Positions 24,474 to 35,912 of a stretch of DNA of 64,000 nt are shown here, in pieces. Below the pieces are notes generated by a model. The model saw only the letters and a list, made by a program, of their open reading frames with translations. It was not told where the DNA came from and did no database searches. Source of the stretch: Corynebacterium aurimucosum (GTDB lineage Bacteria; Actinomycetota; Actinomycetes; Mycobacteriales; Mycobacteriaceae). Both the position numbers and the translations under genes were made by a program. The stretch's first letter is position 1, and every line of letters begins with the position of its first letter. The DNA lies in assembly GCF_030408555.1 (NCBI RefSeq), contig NZ_CP047048.1, positions 372,001 to 436,000 on the forward strand, read 5' to 3'.

Positions 24474-27400
24474 TTGGCAGTCTCCCGCCAGACCAAGTCA
24501 GTGGCCAACATCCCTGGAGCCCCGAAGCGATACTCCTTCGCTAAAATCAGCGAGCCTATCGCCGTCCCGGGCCTCCTTGATCTACAACTCGATTCTTACG
24601 CGTGGCTCATCGGCACCCCCGAGTGGCGCGAGCGCGAGCAGGCAGAGCGCGGCGAAGACGCACGCGTGACGAGCGGCCTTGAGGATATCCTCGAGGAGCT
24701 TTCTCCGATCCAGGATTACTCGGGCAACATGTCCCTGTCCCTGTCGGAGCCTCGCTTCGAGCCGGTGAAGAACACCGTGGACGAGTGCAAAGAGAAGGAC
24801 ATCAACTACTCGGCGCCACTGTATGTCACCGCAGAATTCATCAATAACGACACCCAGGAGATTAAGTCCCAGACCGTCTTCATCGGCGATTTCCCGATGA
24901 TGACCGATAAGGGCACCTTCATCGTCAACGGCACCGAGCGCGTTATCGTTTCGCAGCTCGTGCGTTCCCCGGGTGTCTACTTCGACCAGACCATCGACAA
25001 GTCCACCGAGCGCCCGCTGCACTCCGTGAAGGTGATTCCTTCCCGCGGTGCATGGTTGGAGTTTGACGTCGACAAGCGCGACACCGTCGGCGTTCGTATC
25101 GACCGCAAGCGCCGCCAGCCGGTCACCGTGTTGCTCAAGGCCCTGGGGTGGAGCGAAGAGCAGATCAAGGAGCGCTTCGGCTTCTCCGAGCTCATGATGT
25201 CCACCCTTGAGTCCGATGGCGTGGCCAACACCGATGAGGCTCTGCTGGAGATCTACCGCAAGCAGCGCCCAGGCGAGCAGCCCACGCGTGACCTCGCACA
25301 GGCACTGCTGGATAACTCCTTCTTCCGCGCCAAGCGCTATGACCTGGCCAAGGTGGGCCGCTACAAGGTCAACCGCAAGCTCGGCCTGGGCGGAGACCAC
25401 GATGGTCTGATGACCCTGACCGAGGAAGACATCGCTGTCACCCTCGAGTACCTCGTGCGCCTGCACGCCGGCGAGCGTGAGATGAAGGCCCCGAACGGTG
25501 AGATGATCTCCATCCACACCGACGACATCGACCACTTCGGTAACCGTCGTCTGCGCACCGTCGGCGAGCTCATCCAGAACCAGGTCCGCGTGGGCCTGTC
25601 CCGCATGGAGCGCGTCGTCCGCGAGCGCATGACCACCCAGGACGCCGAGTCGATTACCCCGACTTCCCTGATCAACGTCCGTCCGGTTTCTGCTGCTATC
25701 CGCGAGTTCTTCGGTACCTCCCAGCTCTCGCAGTTCATGGACCAGAACAACTCCCTGTCCGGCCTGACCCACAAGCGCCGCCTGTCCGCGCTGGGCCCGG
25801 GCGGTCTGTCCCGTGAGCGCGCCGGCATTGAGGTGCGAGACGTTCACGCTTCGCACTACGGCCGCATGTGCCCGATTGAGACGCCGGAAGGCCCGAACAT
25901 TGGCCTGATCGGTTCGCTGGCTTCCTACGCCCGTGTGAACGCTTTTGGCTTCATTGAGACCCCGTACCGCAAGGTTGTGGACGGCAAAGTCACCGACCAG
26001 GTGGAGTACCTCACCGCCGATGAAGAGGATCGCTTCGCTATCGCGCAGGCTGAGGTTGAGAAGGATGCCGACGGCACCTTGACCGGCGACCGCATCGAGG
26101 TCCGCCTCAAGGATGGCGATATCGGTGTGACCGACGCCTCCGGCGTGGACTACGTTGACGTGTCCCCGCGCCAGATGGTCTCCGTGGCAACCGCCATGAT
26201 TCCGTTCCTCGAGCACGACGATGCTAACCGTGCGCTCATGGGCGCGAACATGCAGCGCCAGGCCGTGCCGCTGGTTCGCTCCGAGGCCCCGTACGTGGGC
26301 ACCGGTATGGAGCAGCGCGCTGCCTACGATGCTGGTGACCTCATCATCACCCCGAAGGCGGGTGTGGTCGAGAACGTCACCGCGGACCTCATCACCATCA
26401 TGGATGACGAGGGCCAGCGCGATACTTACATGCTGCGCAAGTTCGAGCGCACCAACCAGAACACCAACTACAACCAGACTCCGCTGGTCTCCCTGGGTGA
26501 CCGTGTGGAGGCAGGCCAGGTGCTTGCCGACGGCCCCGGTACCCACAACGGTGAGATGTCCCTCGGCCGCAACCTGCTGGTTGCCTTCATGCCGTGGGAA
26601 GGCCACAACTACGAGGATGCCATCATCCTCAACCAGCGCATCGTGGAGGAAGACATCCTCACCTCGATCCACATCGAAGAGCACGAGATCGATGCTCGCG
26701 ATACCAAGCTGGGCCCGGAGGAGATCACCCGCGAGATCCCGAACGTCTCCGATGACGTTCTGCGTGACCTCGACGAGCGCGGCATCGTCCGCATCGGTGC
26801 TGACGTCCGCGCGGGCGATATCCTCGTCGGTAAGGTCACCCCGAAGGGTGAGACCGAGCTGACCCCGGAGGAGCGCCTCCTGCGCGCCATCTTCGGTGAG
26901 AAGGCCCGCGAGGTTCGCGATACCTCTATGAAGGTGCCGCACGGTGAGACCGGTAAGGTCATCGGCGTTTCCCGCTTCTCCCGCGAGGATGATGACGATC
27001 TGGCCCCGGGCGTCAACGAAATGATCCGCGTCTACGTGGCTCAGAAGCGCAAGATCCAGGACGGCGATAAGCTCGCCGGCCGCCACGGTAACAAGGGCGT
27101 TGTGGGCAAGATTCTCCCGCCGGAGGATATGCCGTTCATGGAGGATGGCACCCCGGTGGACATCATCCTCAACACCCACGGTGTGCCGCGTCGTATGAAC
27201 ATCGGCCAGGTTCTCGAGGTTCACCTCGGCTGGCTGGCACACGCCGGTTGGAAGATCGACACCGAGGACCCGGCCAACGCTGAGCTGCTCAAGACCCTGC
27301 CGGAAGAGCTGTACGACGTCCCGCCGGAGTCTCTCACCGCAACCCCGGTCTTCGACGGCGCCACCAACGAGGAGATCTCTCGTCTGCTGGCTTCCTCCAA

Positions 27401-27953
27401 GCCGAACCGCGATGGTGACGTCATGGTGGATGAGCACGGCAAGGCCCGCCTCTTCGACGGCCGCTCCGGCGAGCCCTACCTGTACCCGGTTTCCGTCGGC
27501 TACATGTACATGCTCAAGCTGCACCACCTCGTCGACGAGAAGATTCACGCCCGCTCCACCGGTCCGTACTCCATGATTACCCAGCAGCCGCTGGGTGGTA
27601 AGGCACAGTTCGGTGGCCAGCGCTTCGGTGAGATGGAGGTGTGGGCAATGCAGGCATACGGCGCTGCCTACACCCTGCAGGAGCTGTTGACCATCAAGTC
27701 CGATGACGTGGTCGGCCGCGTCAAGGTCTACGAGGCCATTGTCAAGGGTGACAACATCCCGGATCCGGGCATCCCGGAGTCCTTCAAGGTCCTCCTCAAG
27801 GAGCTGCAGTCCCTCTGCCTGAACGTGGAGGTTCTCTCCACCGACGGCACTCCGATGGAACTGTCCGGCTCCGACGATGACGACATGGACGGCGCTCCGT
27901 CCCTGGGCATTAACCTGTCCCGCGACGAGCGCTCCGACGCAGACATCGCCTAG
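24474..27953 (+). CDS. rpoB: RNA polymerase beta subunit
   Basis: RpoB, 1159 residues, catalytic core of RNA polymerase. The rifampicin region runs from about residue 412 ([15 protein letters not shown]) to 442; D423, H433 and S438, equal to M. tuberculosis D435, H445 and S450, are the susceptible residues. Later conserved parts include [14 protein letters not shown] and the C-terminal clamp segment [18 protein letters not shown]. The TTG at 24474 is chosen: GGAAGGA lies upstream, and the in-frame codon six earlier, a GTG start in some annotations of relatives, is GTA here. rpoC follows after 103 bases. Confidence 0.98.
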   Translation: MAVSRQTKSVANIPGAPKRYSFAKISEPIAVPGLLDLQLDSYAWLIGTPEWREREQAERGEDARVTSGLEDILEELSPIQDYSGNMSLSLSEPRFEPVKNTVDECKEKDINYSAPLYVTAEFINNDTQEIKSQTVFIGDFPMMTDKGTFIVNGTERVIVSQLVRSPGVYFDQTIDKSTERPLHSVKVIPSRGAWLEFDVDKRDTVGVRIDRKRRQPVTVLLKALGWSEEQIKERFGFSELMMSTLESDGVANTDEALLEIYRKQRPGEQPTRDLAQALLDNSFFRAKRYDLAKVGRYKVNRKLGLGGDHDGLMTLTEEDIAVTLEYLVRLHAGEREMKAPNGEMISIHTDDIDHFGNRRLRTVGELIQNQVRVGLSRMERVVRERMTTQDAESITPTSLINVRPVSAAIREFFGTSQLSQFMDQNNSLSGLTHKRRLSALGPGGLSRERAGIEVRDVHASHYGRMCPIETPEGPNIGLIGSLASYARVNAFGFIETPYRKVVDGKVTDQVEYLTADEEDRFAIAQAEVEKDADGTLTGDRIEVRLKDGDIGVTDASGVDYVDVSPRQMVSVATAMIPFLEHDDANRALMGANMQRQAVPLVRSEAPYVGTGMEQRAAYDAGDLIITPKAGVVENVTADLITIMDDEGQRDTYMLRKFERTNQNTNYNQTPLVSLGDRVEAGQVLADGPGTHNGEMSLGRNLLVAFMPWEGHNYEDAIILNQRIVEEDILTSIHIEEHEIDARDTKLGPEEITREIPNVSDDVLRDLDERGIVRIGADVRAGDILVGKVTPKGETELTPEERLLRAIFGEKAREVRDTSMKVPHGETGKVIGVSRFSREDDDDLAPGVNEMIRVYVAQKRKIQDGDKLAGRHGNKGVVGKILPPEDMPFMEDGTPVDIILNTHGVPRRMNIGQVLEVHLGWLAHAGWKIDTEDPANAELLKTLPEELYDVPPESLTATPVFDGATNEEISRLLASSKPNRDGDVMVDEHGKARLFDGRSGEPYLYPVSVGYMYMLKLHHLVDEKIHARSTGPYSMITQQPLGGKAQFGGQRFGEMEVWAMQAYGAAYTLQELLTIKSDDVVGRVKVYEAIVKGDNIPDPGIPESFKVLLKELQSLCLNVEVLSTDGTPMELSGSDDDDMDGAPSLGINLSRDERSDADIA

Positions 27954-28056
27954 CTTCTTGGTCCGCCGCCTATCAACAGCGGCGGGCATAACGAAACACC
28001 ACCTACATTCAAAGCCATCAACTTCCCCCTGACGGGGGGTGAAAGGGAGACATTAC

Positions 28057-31000
28057 GTGTTTGACGTAAATCTCTTCGACGAGCTCCGCATCGGGCTGGC
28101 CACCGCAGAGGACATCCGTCGCTGGTCCAAGGGCGAGGTCAAGAAACCCGAAACCATTAACTACCGCACCCTCAAGCCGGAGAAGGACGGCCTCTTCTGT
28201 GAGCGCATCTTCGGCCCGACCCGTGACTGGGAGTGTGCCTGCGGTAAGTACAAGCGCGTGCGCTACAAGGGCATCATCTGTGAGCGCTGTGGCGTCGAGG
28301 TGACCAAGTCCAAGGTGCGCCGTGAGCGCATGGGCCACATCGAGCTGGCAGCGCCGGTTACCCACATCTGGTACTTCAAGGGCGTTCCTTCCCGCCTGGG
28401 CTACCTGCTGGACCTGGCTCCGAAGGACCTTGAGCGCATCATCTACTTCGCCGCCAACATCATCACCTCCGTGGACGAGGAAGCTCGCCACAATGACCAG
28501 TCCACTCTGGAAGCAGAAATGCTGCTGGAGAAGAAGGACGTGGAGGATGACGTCGAGGCAGAGATCGCCGAGCGCGCTGCCAAGCTCGAGCAGGATCTGG
28601 CTGAGCTGGAGGCCGCCGGCGCTAAGGCCGACGCCCGCCGCAAGGTCCAGAACGCTGCCGACAAGGAGATGCAGCACATCCGCGAGCGCGGTGAGCGCGA
28701 GGTTGCTCGCCTCGATGAAATCTGGAACACCTTCATCAAGCTGGCTCCGAAGCAGATGATCATCGATGAGACTATCTACGAAGAGCTGGTTGACCGCTAC
28801 GAGGATTACTTCACTGGCGGCATGGGTGCTGAGGCTATCCAGACACTGATCCGCAACTTCGACCTCGAGGCTGAGGCCGAGGAGCTCAAGGAGATCATCA
28901 ACAACGGCAAGGGCCAGAAGAAGATGCGTGCCCTTAAGCGCCTGAAGGTTGTTGCAGCCTTCTTGCGCTCGGGCAATGACCCGGCCGGCATGGTCCTGGA
29001 TGCTATCCCGGTGATCCCGCCGGAGCTGCGCCCGATGGTGCAGCTGGACGGTGGCCGCTTCGCTACCTCCGACCTCAACGACCTCTACCGTCGCGTGATC
29101 AACCGCAACAACCGCCTCAAGCGCATGATCGACCTCGGTGCTCCCGAGATCATCGTGAACAACGAGAAGCGCATGCTGCAGGAGTCCGTTGACGCGCTCT
29201 TCGACAACGGCCGTCGCGGCCGTCCGGTCACCGGCCCGGGTAACCGCCCGCTGAAGTCCCTGTCTGACCTGCTCAAGGGTAAGCAGGGCCGCTTCCGCCA
29301 GAACCTGCTGGGTAAGCGCGTGGACTACTCCGGTCGTTCCGTGATTATTGTTGGTCCGCAGCTCAAGCTGCACGAGTGTGGTCTGCCGAAGCTCATGGCA
29401 CTGGAGCTGTTCAAGCCCTTCGTCATGAAGCGCCTGGTGGAAAACGACTACGCACAGAACATCAAGTCCGCTAAGCGCATGGTGGAGCGCCAACGCTCCG
29501 AGGTGTGGGACGTCCTCGAAGAGGCTATTTCCGAGCACCCGGTGATGCTGAACCGCGCACCTACCCTGCACCGCCTGGGTATCCAGGCCTTCGAGCCGAA
29601 GCTCGTCGAGGGTAAGGCCATTCAGCTGCACCCGTTGGCTTGTGAGGCTTTCAACGCTGACTTCGACGGTGACCAGATGGCAGTCCACTTGCCCCTGTCC
29701 GCCGAGGCACAGGCTGAGGCACGTGTGCTGATGTTGGCTTCCAACAACATTCTGTCCCCGGCTTCCGGTAAGCCGCTGGCTATGCCGCGCCTGGATATGG
29801 TTACCGGCCTGTACTACCTCACCATGGACAAGGCCGAGGACGAGATCGGCGGTGAGGGTCGTTACCAGTCCGCCACCGAAGACCGTCCGGAGCAGGGCGT
29901 GTACTCCTCCTACGCGGAGGCCATCATGGCTCGTGACCGTGGTGTTCTGGGCCTGCAGGCCCCGATCAAGGTGCGCATCTCCCACCTGCGTCCGCCATCA
30001 GACATTGAGGCAGAGCAGTTCCCGGATGGTTGGCAGAAGGGCCAGGCTTGGCTCGCTGAGACCACCTTGGGCCGCATCATGTTCAATGACCTGCTGCCGT
30101 GGAACTACCCGTACCTTGAGGGCGTCATGGTCCGTAAGGGCGGCGCCGGCAACAAGATGCTGCTCGGTGACGTCATTAATGACCTCGCCGCGAAGTACCC
30201 AATGATCACCGTTGCCCAGGTTCTGGACAAGATGAAGGACGCGGGCTTCTACTGGTCCACCCGTTCCGGCGTGACCATCACTATGCACGACGTTCTGGTT
30301 CTTCCGAACAAGACCGAGGTTCTCGAGTCTTATGAGAAGGAAGCAGAGCGCATCGAGCGCAAGTACTGGGAGCAGGGTGCCCTGACCGAGCGCGAGCGCT
30401 ACGACCGCCTGGTGGAGCTGTGGAAGGATGCCACGGACACCGTGGGTAACGCCGTAGAAGAGATGTACCCCGACGACAACCCGATTCCGATGATCGTGAA
30501 GTCCGGTGCTGCCGGTAACATGCGTCAGATCTGGACCCTGGCCGGCATGAAGGGCATGGTTGTGAACTCCAAGGGTGACTACATCACCCGTCCGATTAAG
30601 ACCTCCTTCCGCGAGGGCCTGTCGGTTCTGGAGTACTTCAACAACTCGCACGGTTCCCGTAAGGGTCTGGCGGATACCGCTCTGCGTACCGCTGACTCCG
30701 GCTACCTCACCCGTCGTCTGGTGGACGTGGCGCAGGACGTCATCGTCCGCGAGGAGGACTGTGGCACCCGCCAGGGCGTGCGCGTCCCGCTCGGCATCGA
30801 GGTTGCCCCTGGCTCCTACGACCTGCACGAGCTGTGGGAGACCTCCGCCTCCGGCCGCGTCGTGGCTAACGACGTCAAGGATGAAAACGGCGAGGTCATC
30901 GCTGAGGCAGGCACCGACCTGACTGAGGAACTCAGCCGCACGATCGTCAACGCTGGTGTGCTGGAAATCAAGGTCCGCTCCGTGCTGACCTGCCAGACCC

Positions 31001-32052
31001 CGGCCGGTGTCTGTGCCAAGTGCTACGGCAAGTCCATGGCCTCCGGCCAGCTGGTCGATATCGGCGAGGCCGTCGGCATCGTGGCCGCGCAGTCCATTGG
31101 TGAGCCGGGTACCCAGCTGACGATGCGTACCTTCCACCAGGGTGGTGTCGGTGGCGATATTACCGGTGGTCTGCCGCGTGTTCAGGAGCTCTTCGAGGCC
31201 CGTAACCCGAAGAACCGTGCGCCTATCGCCTCTGTCGACGGCACCGTCTCCCTATCCGATGAGGGCAACTTCTGGACGCTGACCATCACCCCTGATGATG
31301 GCTCCGACAACGTCGTTTATGAGAAGCTGTCGAAGCGCCAGGGCCTGGCTCAGGTTCGCCGCCCGATGGAGTCCAACCCGGATGCGATGATTGAGCGCTC
31401 CCTGCGCGACGGTGACCACGTCAGCACCGGTGATCGCCTCATGCGTGGTGCACCTGACCCGCACGACGTGCTGGAGGTCCTCGGCCGCCGTGGTGTGGAA
31501 AAGCACCTCATCGACGAGGTCCAGGCTGTCTACCGTGCACAGGGTGTGGCCATCCACGACAAGCACATCGAGATCATCATCCGCCAGATGCTGCGTCGCG
31601 GTACCGTCATCGACGCTGGTACCACCGACCTGCTGCCGGGCAACCTCATTGACCTCTCTGAGGCCAAGCAGGTTAACGCCGCACAGGTCGCTGAGGGAGG
31701 CCAGCCGGCTCAGCTGCGCAGCGAGATCATGGGTATTACCAAGGCCTCGCTGGCTACGGAGTCCTGGCTGTCGGCGGCCTCCTTCCAGGAGACCACGCGT
31801 GTGCTTACCGACGCCGCTATTAACAAGCGCTCGGATCAGCTCATTGGTCTGAAGGAGAACGTCATCATCGGTAAGCTGATCCCAGCCGGTACCGGTATTT
31901 CCCGTTACCGCAACATCAGCGTTAAGCCGACTGAGGCTGCACGCAACGCTGCGTACTCCATCCCGACCTACGGTGATTCCATCTACGGCGACGACGGCTT
32001 CGGTGAGTTCACCGGCGCCTCCGTCCCGCTGGAGGAGGACTACACGTTCTAG
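28057..32052 (+). CDS. rpoC: RNA polymerase beta' subunit
   Basis: RpoC, 1331 residues. The N-terminal zinc site is C60, C62, C75 and C78; the active-site metal motif NADFDGDQ begins at about residue 533, with three Asp binding Mg. The trigger-loop/bridge region contains [17 protein letters not shown] (about residue 1012 on). The GTG at 28057 is chosen over the upstream GTG at 28039 because the AAGGGAG site lies between them and homologues start MFDVN. A terminator follows. Confidence 0.98.
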   Translation: MFDVNLFDELRIGLATAEDIRRWSKGEVKKPETINYRTLKPEKDGLFCERIFGPTRDWECACGKYKRVRYKGIICERCGVEVTKSKVRRERMGHIELAAPVTHIWYFKGVPSRLGYLLDLAPKDLERIIYFAANIITSVDEEARHNDQSTLEAEMLLEKKDVEDDVEAEIAERAAKLEQDLAELEAAGAKADARRKVQNAADKEMQHIRERGEREVARLDEIWNTFIKLAPKQMIIDETIYEELVDRYEDYFTGGMGAEAIQTLIRNFDLEAEAEELKEIINNGKGQKKMRALKRLKVVAAFLRSGNDPAGMVLDAIPVIPPELRPMVQLDGGRFATSDLNDLYRRVINRNNRLKRMIDLGAPEIIVNNEKRMLQESVDALFDNGRRGRPVTGPGNRPLKSLSDLLKGKQGRFRQNLLGKRVDYSGRSVIIVGPQLKLHECGLPKLMALELFKPFVMKRLVENDYAQNIKSAKRMVERQRSEVWDVLEEAISEHPVMLNRAPTLHRLGIQAFEPKLVEGKAIQLHPLACEAFNADFDGDQMAVHLPLSAEAQAEARVLMLASNNILSPASGKPLAMPRLDMVTGLYYLTMDKAEDEIGGEGRYQSATEDRPEQGVYSSYAEAIMARDRGVLGLQAPIKVRISHLRPPSDIEAEQFPDGWQKGQAWLAETTLGRIMFNDLLPWNYPYLEGVMVRKGGAGNKMLLGDVINDLAAKYPMITVAQVLDKMKDAGFYWSTRSGVTITMHDVLVLPNKTEVLESYEKEAERIERKYWEQGALTERERYDRLVELWKDATDTVGNAVEEMYPDDNPIPMIVKSGAAGNMRQIWTLAGMKGMVVNSKGDYITRPIKTSFREGLSVLEYFNNSHGSRKGLADTALRTADSGYLTRRLVDVAQDVIVREEDCGTRQGVRVPLGIEVAPGSYDLHELWETSASGRVVANDVKDENGEVIAEAGTDLTEELSRTIVNAGVLEIKVRSVLTCQTPAGVCAKCYGKSMASGQLVDIGEAVGIVAAQSIGEPGTQLTMRTFHQGGVGGDITGGLPRVQELFEARNPKNRAPIASVDGTVSLSDEGNFWTLTITPDDGSDNVVYEKLSKRQGLAQVRRPMESNPDAMIERSLRDGDHVSTGDRLMRGAPDPHDVLEVLGRRGVEKHLIDEVQAVYRAQGVAIHDKHIEIIIRQMLRRGTVIDAGTTDLLPGNLIDLSEAKQVNAAQVAEGGQPAQLRSEIMGITKASLATESWLSAASFQETTRVLTDAAINKRSDQLIGLKENVIIGKLIPAGTGISRYRNISVKPTEAARNAAYSIPTYGDSIYGDDGFGEFTGASVPLEEDYTF

Positions 32053-32088
32053 GACCTAGTCCTTAGCCCTTGAACACCAAAGGGAAAC

Positions 32089-32147
32089 CAAAAAGCCCGC
32101 ACTTCACGCACCACACACTGGTGGGGAAGAGGTGCGGGTCTTTTTGG
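32089..32147 (+). terminator. Terminator after rpoC
   Basis: AAAAAGCCCGCACTTC pairs with GAGGTGCGGGTCTTTTT across about 27 bases, ending in five T. It closes the rpoBC operon. Confidence 0.88.
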
Positions 32148-32258
32148 TATCCGGGATTATTTGGCTTTGCTTAGAATAGCGCCAACGGCATAGCCAACAA
32201 CAGCGTTACTAGACCAGCCTCAATCGACCCCGTACTCCAATCAAGAAGGGCCGTAACC

Positions 32259-32882
32259 ATGACCCAGTCCAACAAGAAAGTCCACGATTCGACTTCATCC
32301 TCGCGCGCGACTGCCGAAAGCAGTAAGGCATGGACAGGGGTTGACGCCCTTGTTGTCATGGGTTTCTCCCTCATGGGCGCATTGCTGCTGTGGGGCAAAG
32401 CAGCGATTTTTCAACGAGTGGCAGAGGGGGAGGATATGCCCCTCAGTTGGGAGAATCTGATGGTTCTACTCTCTGCCTTATGGGTGCTGCAGTTTATGGG
32501 TGCTCTGTGCGCGGCCTTGACCACCCGCAAGCCGGGTGCGGCCTTCGTGGGCTATGTCATGACCGTTATTTTGTGCCGTGCGTTGGTTGGGAGCTTTGAT
32601 CAGTTGGGGTGGTCAACAATCATCGCGACGGGCTTGGCCATGGAAGCGGCCTTTTTCGCCTTCAAATACACGCGCTTCACTATTCTCAGCGGGGCACTCG
32701 CTGGCGCTGCTGCTGTGCTAGTCACTGGAATCGCCACCTTCGTCACCCGCGACCTCGCTCCCGGTGATGCCGCGATTCAGTTCCGCGCCGAAGTCATTCA
32801 ATTCCTCGTTACCGTCGTGACCGTGGCGCCGGTGTCCTACCTACTAGCCATGACGGTGCGGTCGGCGTTCTATAAACTTTAA
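32259..32882 (+). CDS. YkoE-like ECF transporter S component (orphan paralogue)
   Basis: A 207-residue membrane protein with a polar N-terminus of ~25 residues and about six hydrophobic segments. The TTRKPGAAFVGYVMTVILCR motif matches the RKPGAA signature of YkoE in the same relative place, so it is likely an S (substrate-capture) component of an ECF vitamin transporter. It has no ATPase or T gene of its own; the nearest are ykoD and ykoC 1.6 kb downstream. No TPP riboswitch precedes it. The substrate is unknown; sharing the YkoDC module is an inference. The ATG at 32259 follows AGAAGGG. Confidence 0.7.
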   Translation: MTQSNKKVHDSTSSSRATAESSKAWTGVDALVVMGFSLMGALLLWGKAAIFQRVAEGEDMPLSWENLMVLLSALWVLQFMGALCAALTTRKPGAAFVGYVMTVILCRALVGSFDQLGWSTIIATGLAMEAAFFAFKYTRFTILSGALAGAAAVLVTGIATFVTRDLAPGDAAIQFRAEVIQFLVTVVTVAPVSYLLAMTVRSAFYKL

Positions 32883-33335
32883 AGTGAGGTCTCGATGGTC
32901 ATCATCTTCACAAAAGAAGATTGGTACGTTCGGTAGGCCGCTAGCTGGTGGCATGGCTGATAGCGATGCCGATTTGGAGCGCTTTGGTGGCGACCACCAG
33001 CAGGCTGCTGGCTCTGTAGCGTTGATTGATGCTGGTGCTCTGGCTATGGGGCTTAGTGTTGATGCTTGTGCTCTGGGTGCAGGTGTCTCTAAGTAATCAA
33101 AGTACAGGGACGGGTGTCGTCCGCGAACACCACCCTGGGGGGTGCGTTAACCTCCTACCCGACTTGAGAGTTGATGAAGTGAGACTTTGCAGTCAAGCTT
33201 TTTCGGCTGGTACTGTTTGAAAGTTCATTTCTAGATAGTGCTTGTTCGATAATTCCGAAACACTATTTGTTAATGCCCATCTTTTTGGTCTCTACCGAAG
33301 TTTCTCCTTTCCTTAAGCTGTACGAGTGGAGGCTC

Positions 33336-33383
33336 ATGGCCGCTGCCTTGTTGAAGCCGGTGTGCACGTACCCCGTCGCGTAG
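33336..33383 (+). CDS. Possible 15-residue leader peptide
   Basis: A very short frame, MAAALLKPVCTYPVA, begins with ATG three bases after GTGGAGGC. Its last codons run into the left arm of the hairpin 33368-33405, so a ribosome translating it would open the stem. This is the layout of a transcription attenuator. No obvious run of one amino acid codon is seen, and no promoter was firmly identified, so the call is tentative. Confidence 0.3.
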   Translation: MAAALLKPVCTYPVA

Positions 33384-33414
33384 GTCAGAGGACGCGACGG
33401 GGTACATTCGTTTT
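33368..33414 (+). terminator. Strong hairpin with following T-rich stretch
   Basis: A perfect 14-bp inverted repeat GTACCCCGTCGCGT / ACGCGACGGGGTAC (33368-33381 and 33392-33405) with a 10-base loop, followed by ATTCGTTTTC. It looks like a terminator on the + strand, lying 200 bases before the TPP riboswitch. Confidence 0.65.
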
Positions 33415-33618
33415 CTCCTGAACTAGCGGCTCGCTTCTTTTGTCTAAAGCAGAGGTAGATGTGCTCTCGTGAGGTCCTTCTTGCTAAGCTGACAGTGCTT
33501 TTTGAGCGTGCTTAGCTGGTGCTCTTTTGGCGCTGGCGGCTTCCAATTACACATCGTCACGGGTGCTTCCTTGTTTGCCTTGATTGCGCTTAACCCGATT
33601 CCATTTCTTTTGTCTTAT

Positions 33619-33715
33619 TGGGTTGTGCATGGATTGGCTGGGGAGGCTGAGATGCCGCTGAGTAGCGGCGAACCGTCGAACCTGATCCGGATAATGCCGG
33701 CGAAAGGGAGGGATC
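33619..33715 (+). ncRNA. TPP riboswitch (THI element)
   Basis: The conserved thi-box pieces are present in order: GGCTGAGATG near 33645, then GAACCTGATCCGGATAATGCC near 33677-33697 (cited in part) and GGCGAAAGGGA at the 3' end. It ends directly at the ribosome-binding site of ykoE (GGGAGGG, three bases before the ATG), so TPP binding should hide the site and stop translation. This places ykoEDC under thiamine control. Confidence 0.93.
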
Positions 33716-34360
33716 ATGAACTCTGTATCTCATGGTGGATTTGTTAATAGCGGCGAAACTGCGAATGGTGTTGCTTCACGCAGTTTGAATTGGCGCGTCG
33801 TTGACATCGTGGTGGCGTCCGTGCTGGGTGTGGCGTGCGGAATTGTGTTCCTGGCATGGAACACGGTGGGATACGCCTGGTTTCAGGCTATGGACGCGCT
33901 CACACCGGGCTTGGGTGGTATTGCTACTGGTATTTGGCTGCTGGGTGGTGTTGTCGGTGGCCTGATTATCCGCAAGCCGGGTGCTGCACTTTATGTGGAG
34001 TTGCTGGCGGCCATCGTGTCGGCGGTGCTGGGCTCCCAGTGGGGGATTAGTACGTTGTACTCCGGTATTGCGCAGGGCATTGGTGTCGAGATTGTCTTGG
34101 CTATTTTCCTCTACCGCCGCTTTGGCTTGGGTATTGCGATGCTCGGTGGCATGGCTGCGGGCTGGGGTGCGTTTGTCCTGGAGCTGTTTACTTCCGGAAA
34201 CCTGGGCAAGACTCTGCAGTTCAACATCATCTACCTGGTGACGCTGAGCATATCCGGTGCTGTGTTGGCGGGTGCCGTGGGCTATTTCGTGGTTAAGGCT
34301 CTTGCGAAGACTGGTGCGCTGGACCGCTTTGCGGTCGGCCGCGAACAACACAGTGCTTAA
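33716..34360 (+). CDS. ykoE: YkoE, ECF transporter S component for thiamine precursor
   Basis: A 214-residue membrane protein with about six helices; the YkoE hallmark is GGLIIRKPGAALYVELLAA. YkoEDC is the known ECF-type importer for hydroxymethylpyrimidine or thiamine. The TPP riboswitch immediately upstream supports the substrate class. The start at 33716 lies three bases after the riboswitch-embedded GGGAGGG. ykoD follows after 115 bases of T/G-rich sequence. Confidence 0.92.
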   Translation: MNSVSHGGFVNSGETANGVASRSLNWRVVDIVVASVLGVACGIVFLAWNTVGYAWFQAMDALTPGLGGIATGIWLLGGVVGGLIIRKPGAALYVELLAAIVSAVLGSQWGISTLYSGIAQGIGVEIVLAIFLYRRFGLGIAMLGGMAAGWGAFVLELFTSGNLGKTLQFNIIYLVTLSISGAVLAGAVGYFVVKALAKTGALDRFAVGREQHSA

Positions 34361-34475
34361 ACGAGTATTGCTTGAGGCTATTTGCTCGTTGCTTGCTGCT
34401 TGTTTCGCGTTGTTTGTTGTTTGTGAATCTTTGACTGAGGTTGGTTGGCGTTGCTGACTGTGATGGCTGGTTCTG

Positions 34476-35912
34476 ATGGCTGATGTGGGTAGTGCTGGGG
34501 CCACGAAGCTTGTGGCCCGTGGCTATGGCTGGACGCATGCAGGGAGGCGTGCGCCGGCGCTGGCGGATATTGATTTGGTTGTATCGCCGGGGGAGAAGGT
34601 GCTGCTGTGCGGTGATTCCGGTTCCGGGAAATCCACGCTGCTGGCAGCCATAGCGGGCGTGCTTGGTGGGGATGATGAAGGTACCCGTGTCGGGGAGATT
34701 CTTCTTGAAGATGCCTCTGGCCACGTGGAGCCACCCGGACGCACGATTCCGGTGGGGCTGGTCCTGCAGGATCCGGACTCGCAGGTGATTGCCGCGCGCG
34801 TGGGCGATGACGTGGCCTTTGGTTGTGAGAACTTGGCCTACCCACGCTCGGAGATTTGGCAGCGGGTGTCGGCGGCGCTATCGATGGTGGGGCCATCGGT
34901 GGACTTGTCATTTCCCACCGAGCAGCTCTCCGGTGGGCAGAAGCAACGCCTAGCCTTGGCTGGTGTCATCGCGATGGGGGCGGGCATGGTGCTGCTGGAT
35001 GAGCCGACGGCGAACCTCGACCCGGAGGGTGCGCGTGAGGTCATCGAGGCCGTAACGACCATGGTGGAGCGCACGGGTGCAACCCTCATCGTTGTAGAGC
35101 ACCAGCACGCGGCGTGGAAAGGCGTGCTCGACCGAGCTATTGAGCTGAAGGACGGGCGCATCGTCGCTGACGGTCCTTTAGACACTGTGGTAGCGTCGCG
35201 GTCTATTAGCGGTTTGCCGCGGGCGCGGGAGATCGGCGGGACGTCGCCAAGCAACACTGGGGCAGTACCGGAGACGGCGGCGCTGTGGAGTACGGACCTG
35301 GTCACCCGCTTCGGGCCGCCGCGTAGCTACGCCCTGCCGCGGGGGATGTCCACGGTGATTACTGGGCCAAATGGTGCGGGCAAGACCACGTGGCTGATGA
35401 CGGTCGCAGGATTGCTTCCGGCAGTCTCCGGAGAGATTGGTGTGGCAGAGTACGTGCGCCGAGGGCTGAAAGGTTCGCCGCTGACGTGGAAGTCCCGGGA
35501 GTTGGCGGACCGCATTGGGTTCGTCTTCCAGAACCCGGAGCATCAGTTCGTCGCCCGCACAGTGGCAGAAGAGCTGCGCGTAGCACCCCGGGTTATGCAC
35601 CGCGAGGTGCCGGAGGCGCGCATTGCGGAGCTCGTGGAGTCGCTGCGCCTGGGGCATCTGCTCAACGCCAATCCGTTTACTCTCTCCGGAGGGGAAAAGC
35701 GCAGGTTGTCCGTGGCCACGGCGTTGGTCACGGCGCCGGAGGTGCTGCTTCTTGATGAGCCGACTTTCGGCCAAGACCCCCATACCTTCACAGAGCTGGT
35801 GTGGTTATTGCGGCGCATGGCGGATGAGGGGACGACGATTGCTTCAGTCACCCACGATCCGCTGTTTATTTCCGCGTTGGGTGACCACCGCGTGGAGGTG
35901 AGCCGTGGCTAA
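34476..35912 (+). CDS. ykoD: YkoD, fused double ATPase of the ECF transporter
   Basis: A 478-residue protein with two ABC domains in tandem. The first has GDSGSGKST, LSGGQKQRLALAG and VLLDEPTANLDPEG; the second has GPNGAGKTT, LSGGEKRRLSVATAL and LLLDEPTFGQDP. In each the conserved His follows Walker B (VVEHQH and SVTHDP). It supplies both energising subunits of the YkoEDC importer. ATG at 34476 is selected by the start of the ABC domain. The last codons overlap ykoC by 8 bases. Confidence 0.93.
   Translation: MADVGSAGATKLVARGYGWTHAGRRAPALADIDLVVSPGEKVLLCGDSGSGKSTLLAAIAGVLGGDDEGTRVGEILLEDASGHVEPPGRTIPVGLVLQDPDSQVIAARVGDDVAFGCENLAYPRSEIWQRVSAALSMVGPSVDLSFPTEQLSGGQKQRLALAGVIAMGAGMVLLDEPTANLDPEGAREVIEAVTTMVERTGATLIVVEHQHAAWKGVLDRAIELKDGRIVADGPLDTVVASRSISGLPRAREIGGTSPSNTGAVPETAALWSTDLVTRFGPPRSYALPRGMSTVITGPNGAGKTTWLMTVAGLLPAVSGEIGVAEYVRRGLKGSPLTWKSRELADRIGFVFQNPEHQFVARTVAEELRVAPRVMHREVPEARIAELVESLRLGHLLNANPFTLSGGEKRRLSVATALVTAPEVLLLDEPTFGQDPHTFTELVWLLRRMADEGTTIASVTHDPLFISALGDHRVEVSRG

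Larger units (their letters stand above)
32883..33618. other. Long intergenic region, partly AT-rich
   Basis: About 735 bases without a convincing conventional gene. A frame at 32884-33096 has unlikely composition and a weak internal direct repeat (GATGCTGGTGCTCTGG near 33028 and GATGCTTGTGCTCTGG near 33061), so it is not called. The part 33170-33320 is visibly richer in A and T than its surroundings. A 15-codon reading frame and a strong hairpin at 33336-33414 are listed separately. It could be the remains of lost genes between the YkoE-like gene and ykoEDC. Confidence 0.5.

Noticed and set aside
25707-25806. Possible rifampicin-resistance change in rpoB
   Set aside because: D423, H433 and S438 (M. 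tuberculosis D435, H445, S450) are the susceptible residues.
24582-27989. Very long open frame (1135 codons) antisense to rpoB
   Set aside because: It is the shadow of rpoB in GC-rich codons; the sense strand encodes a full, conserved RpoB.
28018-29985. 655-codon frame antisense to rpoC
   Set aside because: Composition follows the reverse of rpoC codons; no family resemblance and no start signal.
32884-33096. 70-codon frame after the YkoE-like gene
   Set aside because: Low-complexity Ala/Asp/Gly composition from a short direct repeat, no ribosome-binding site, no homology recognised.
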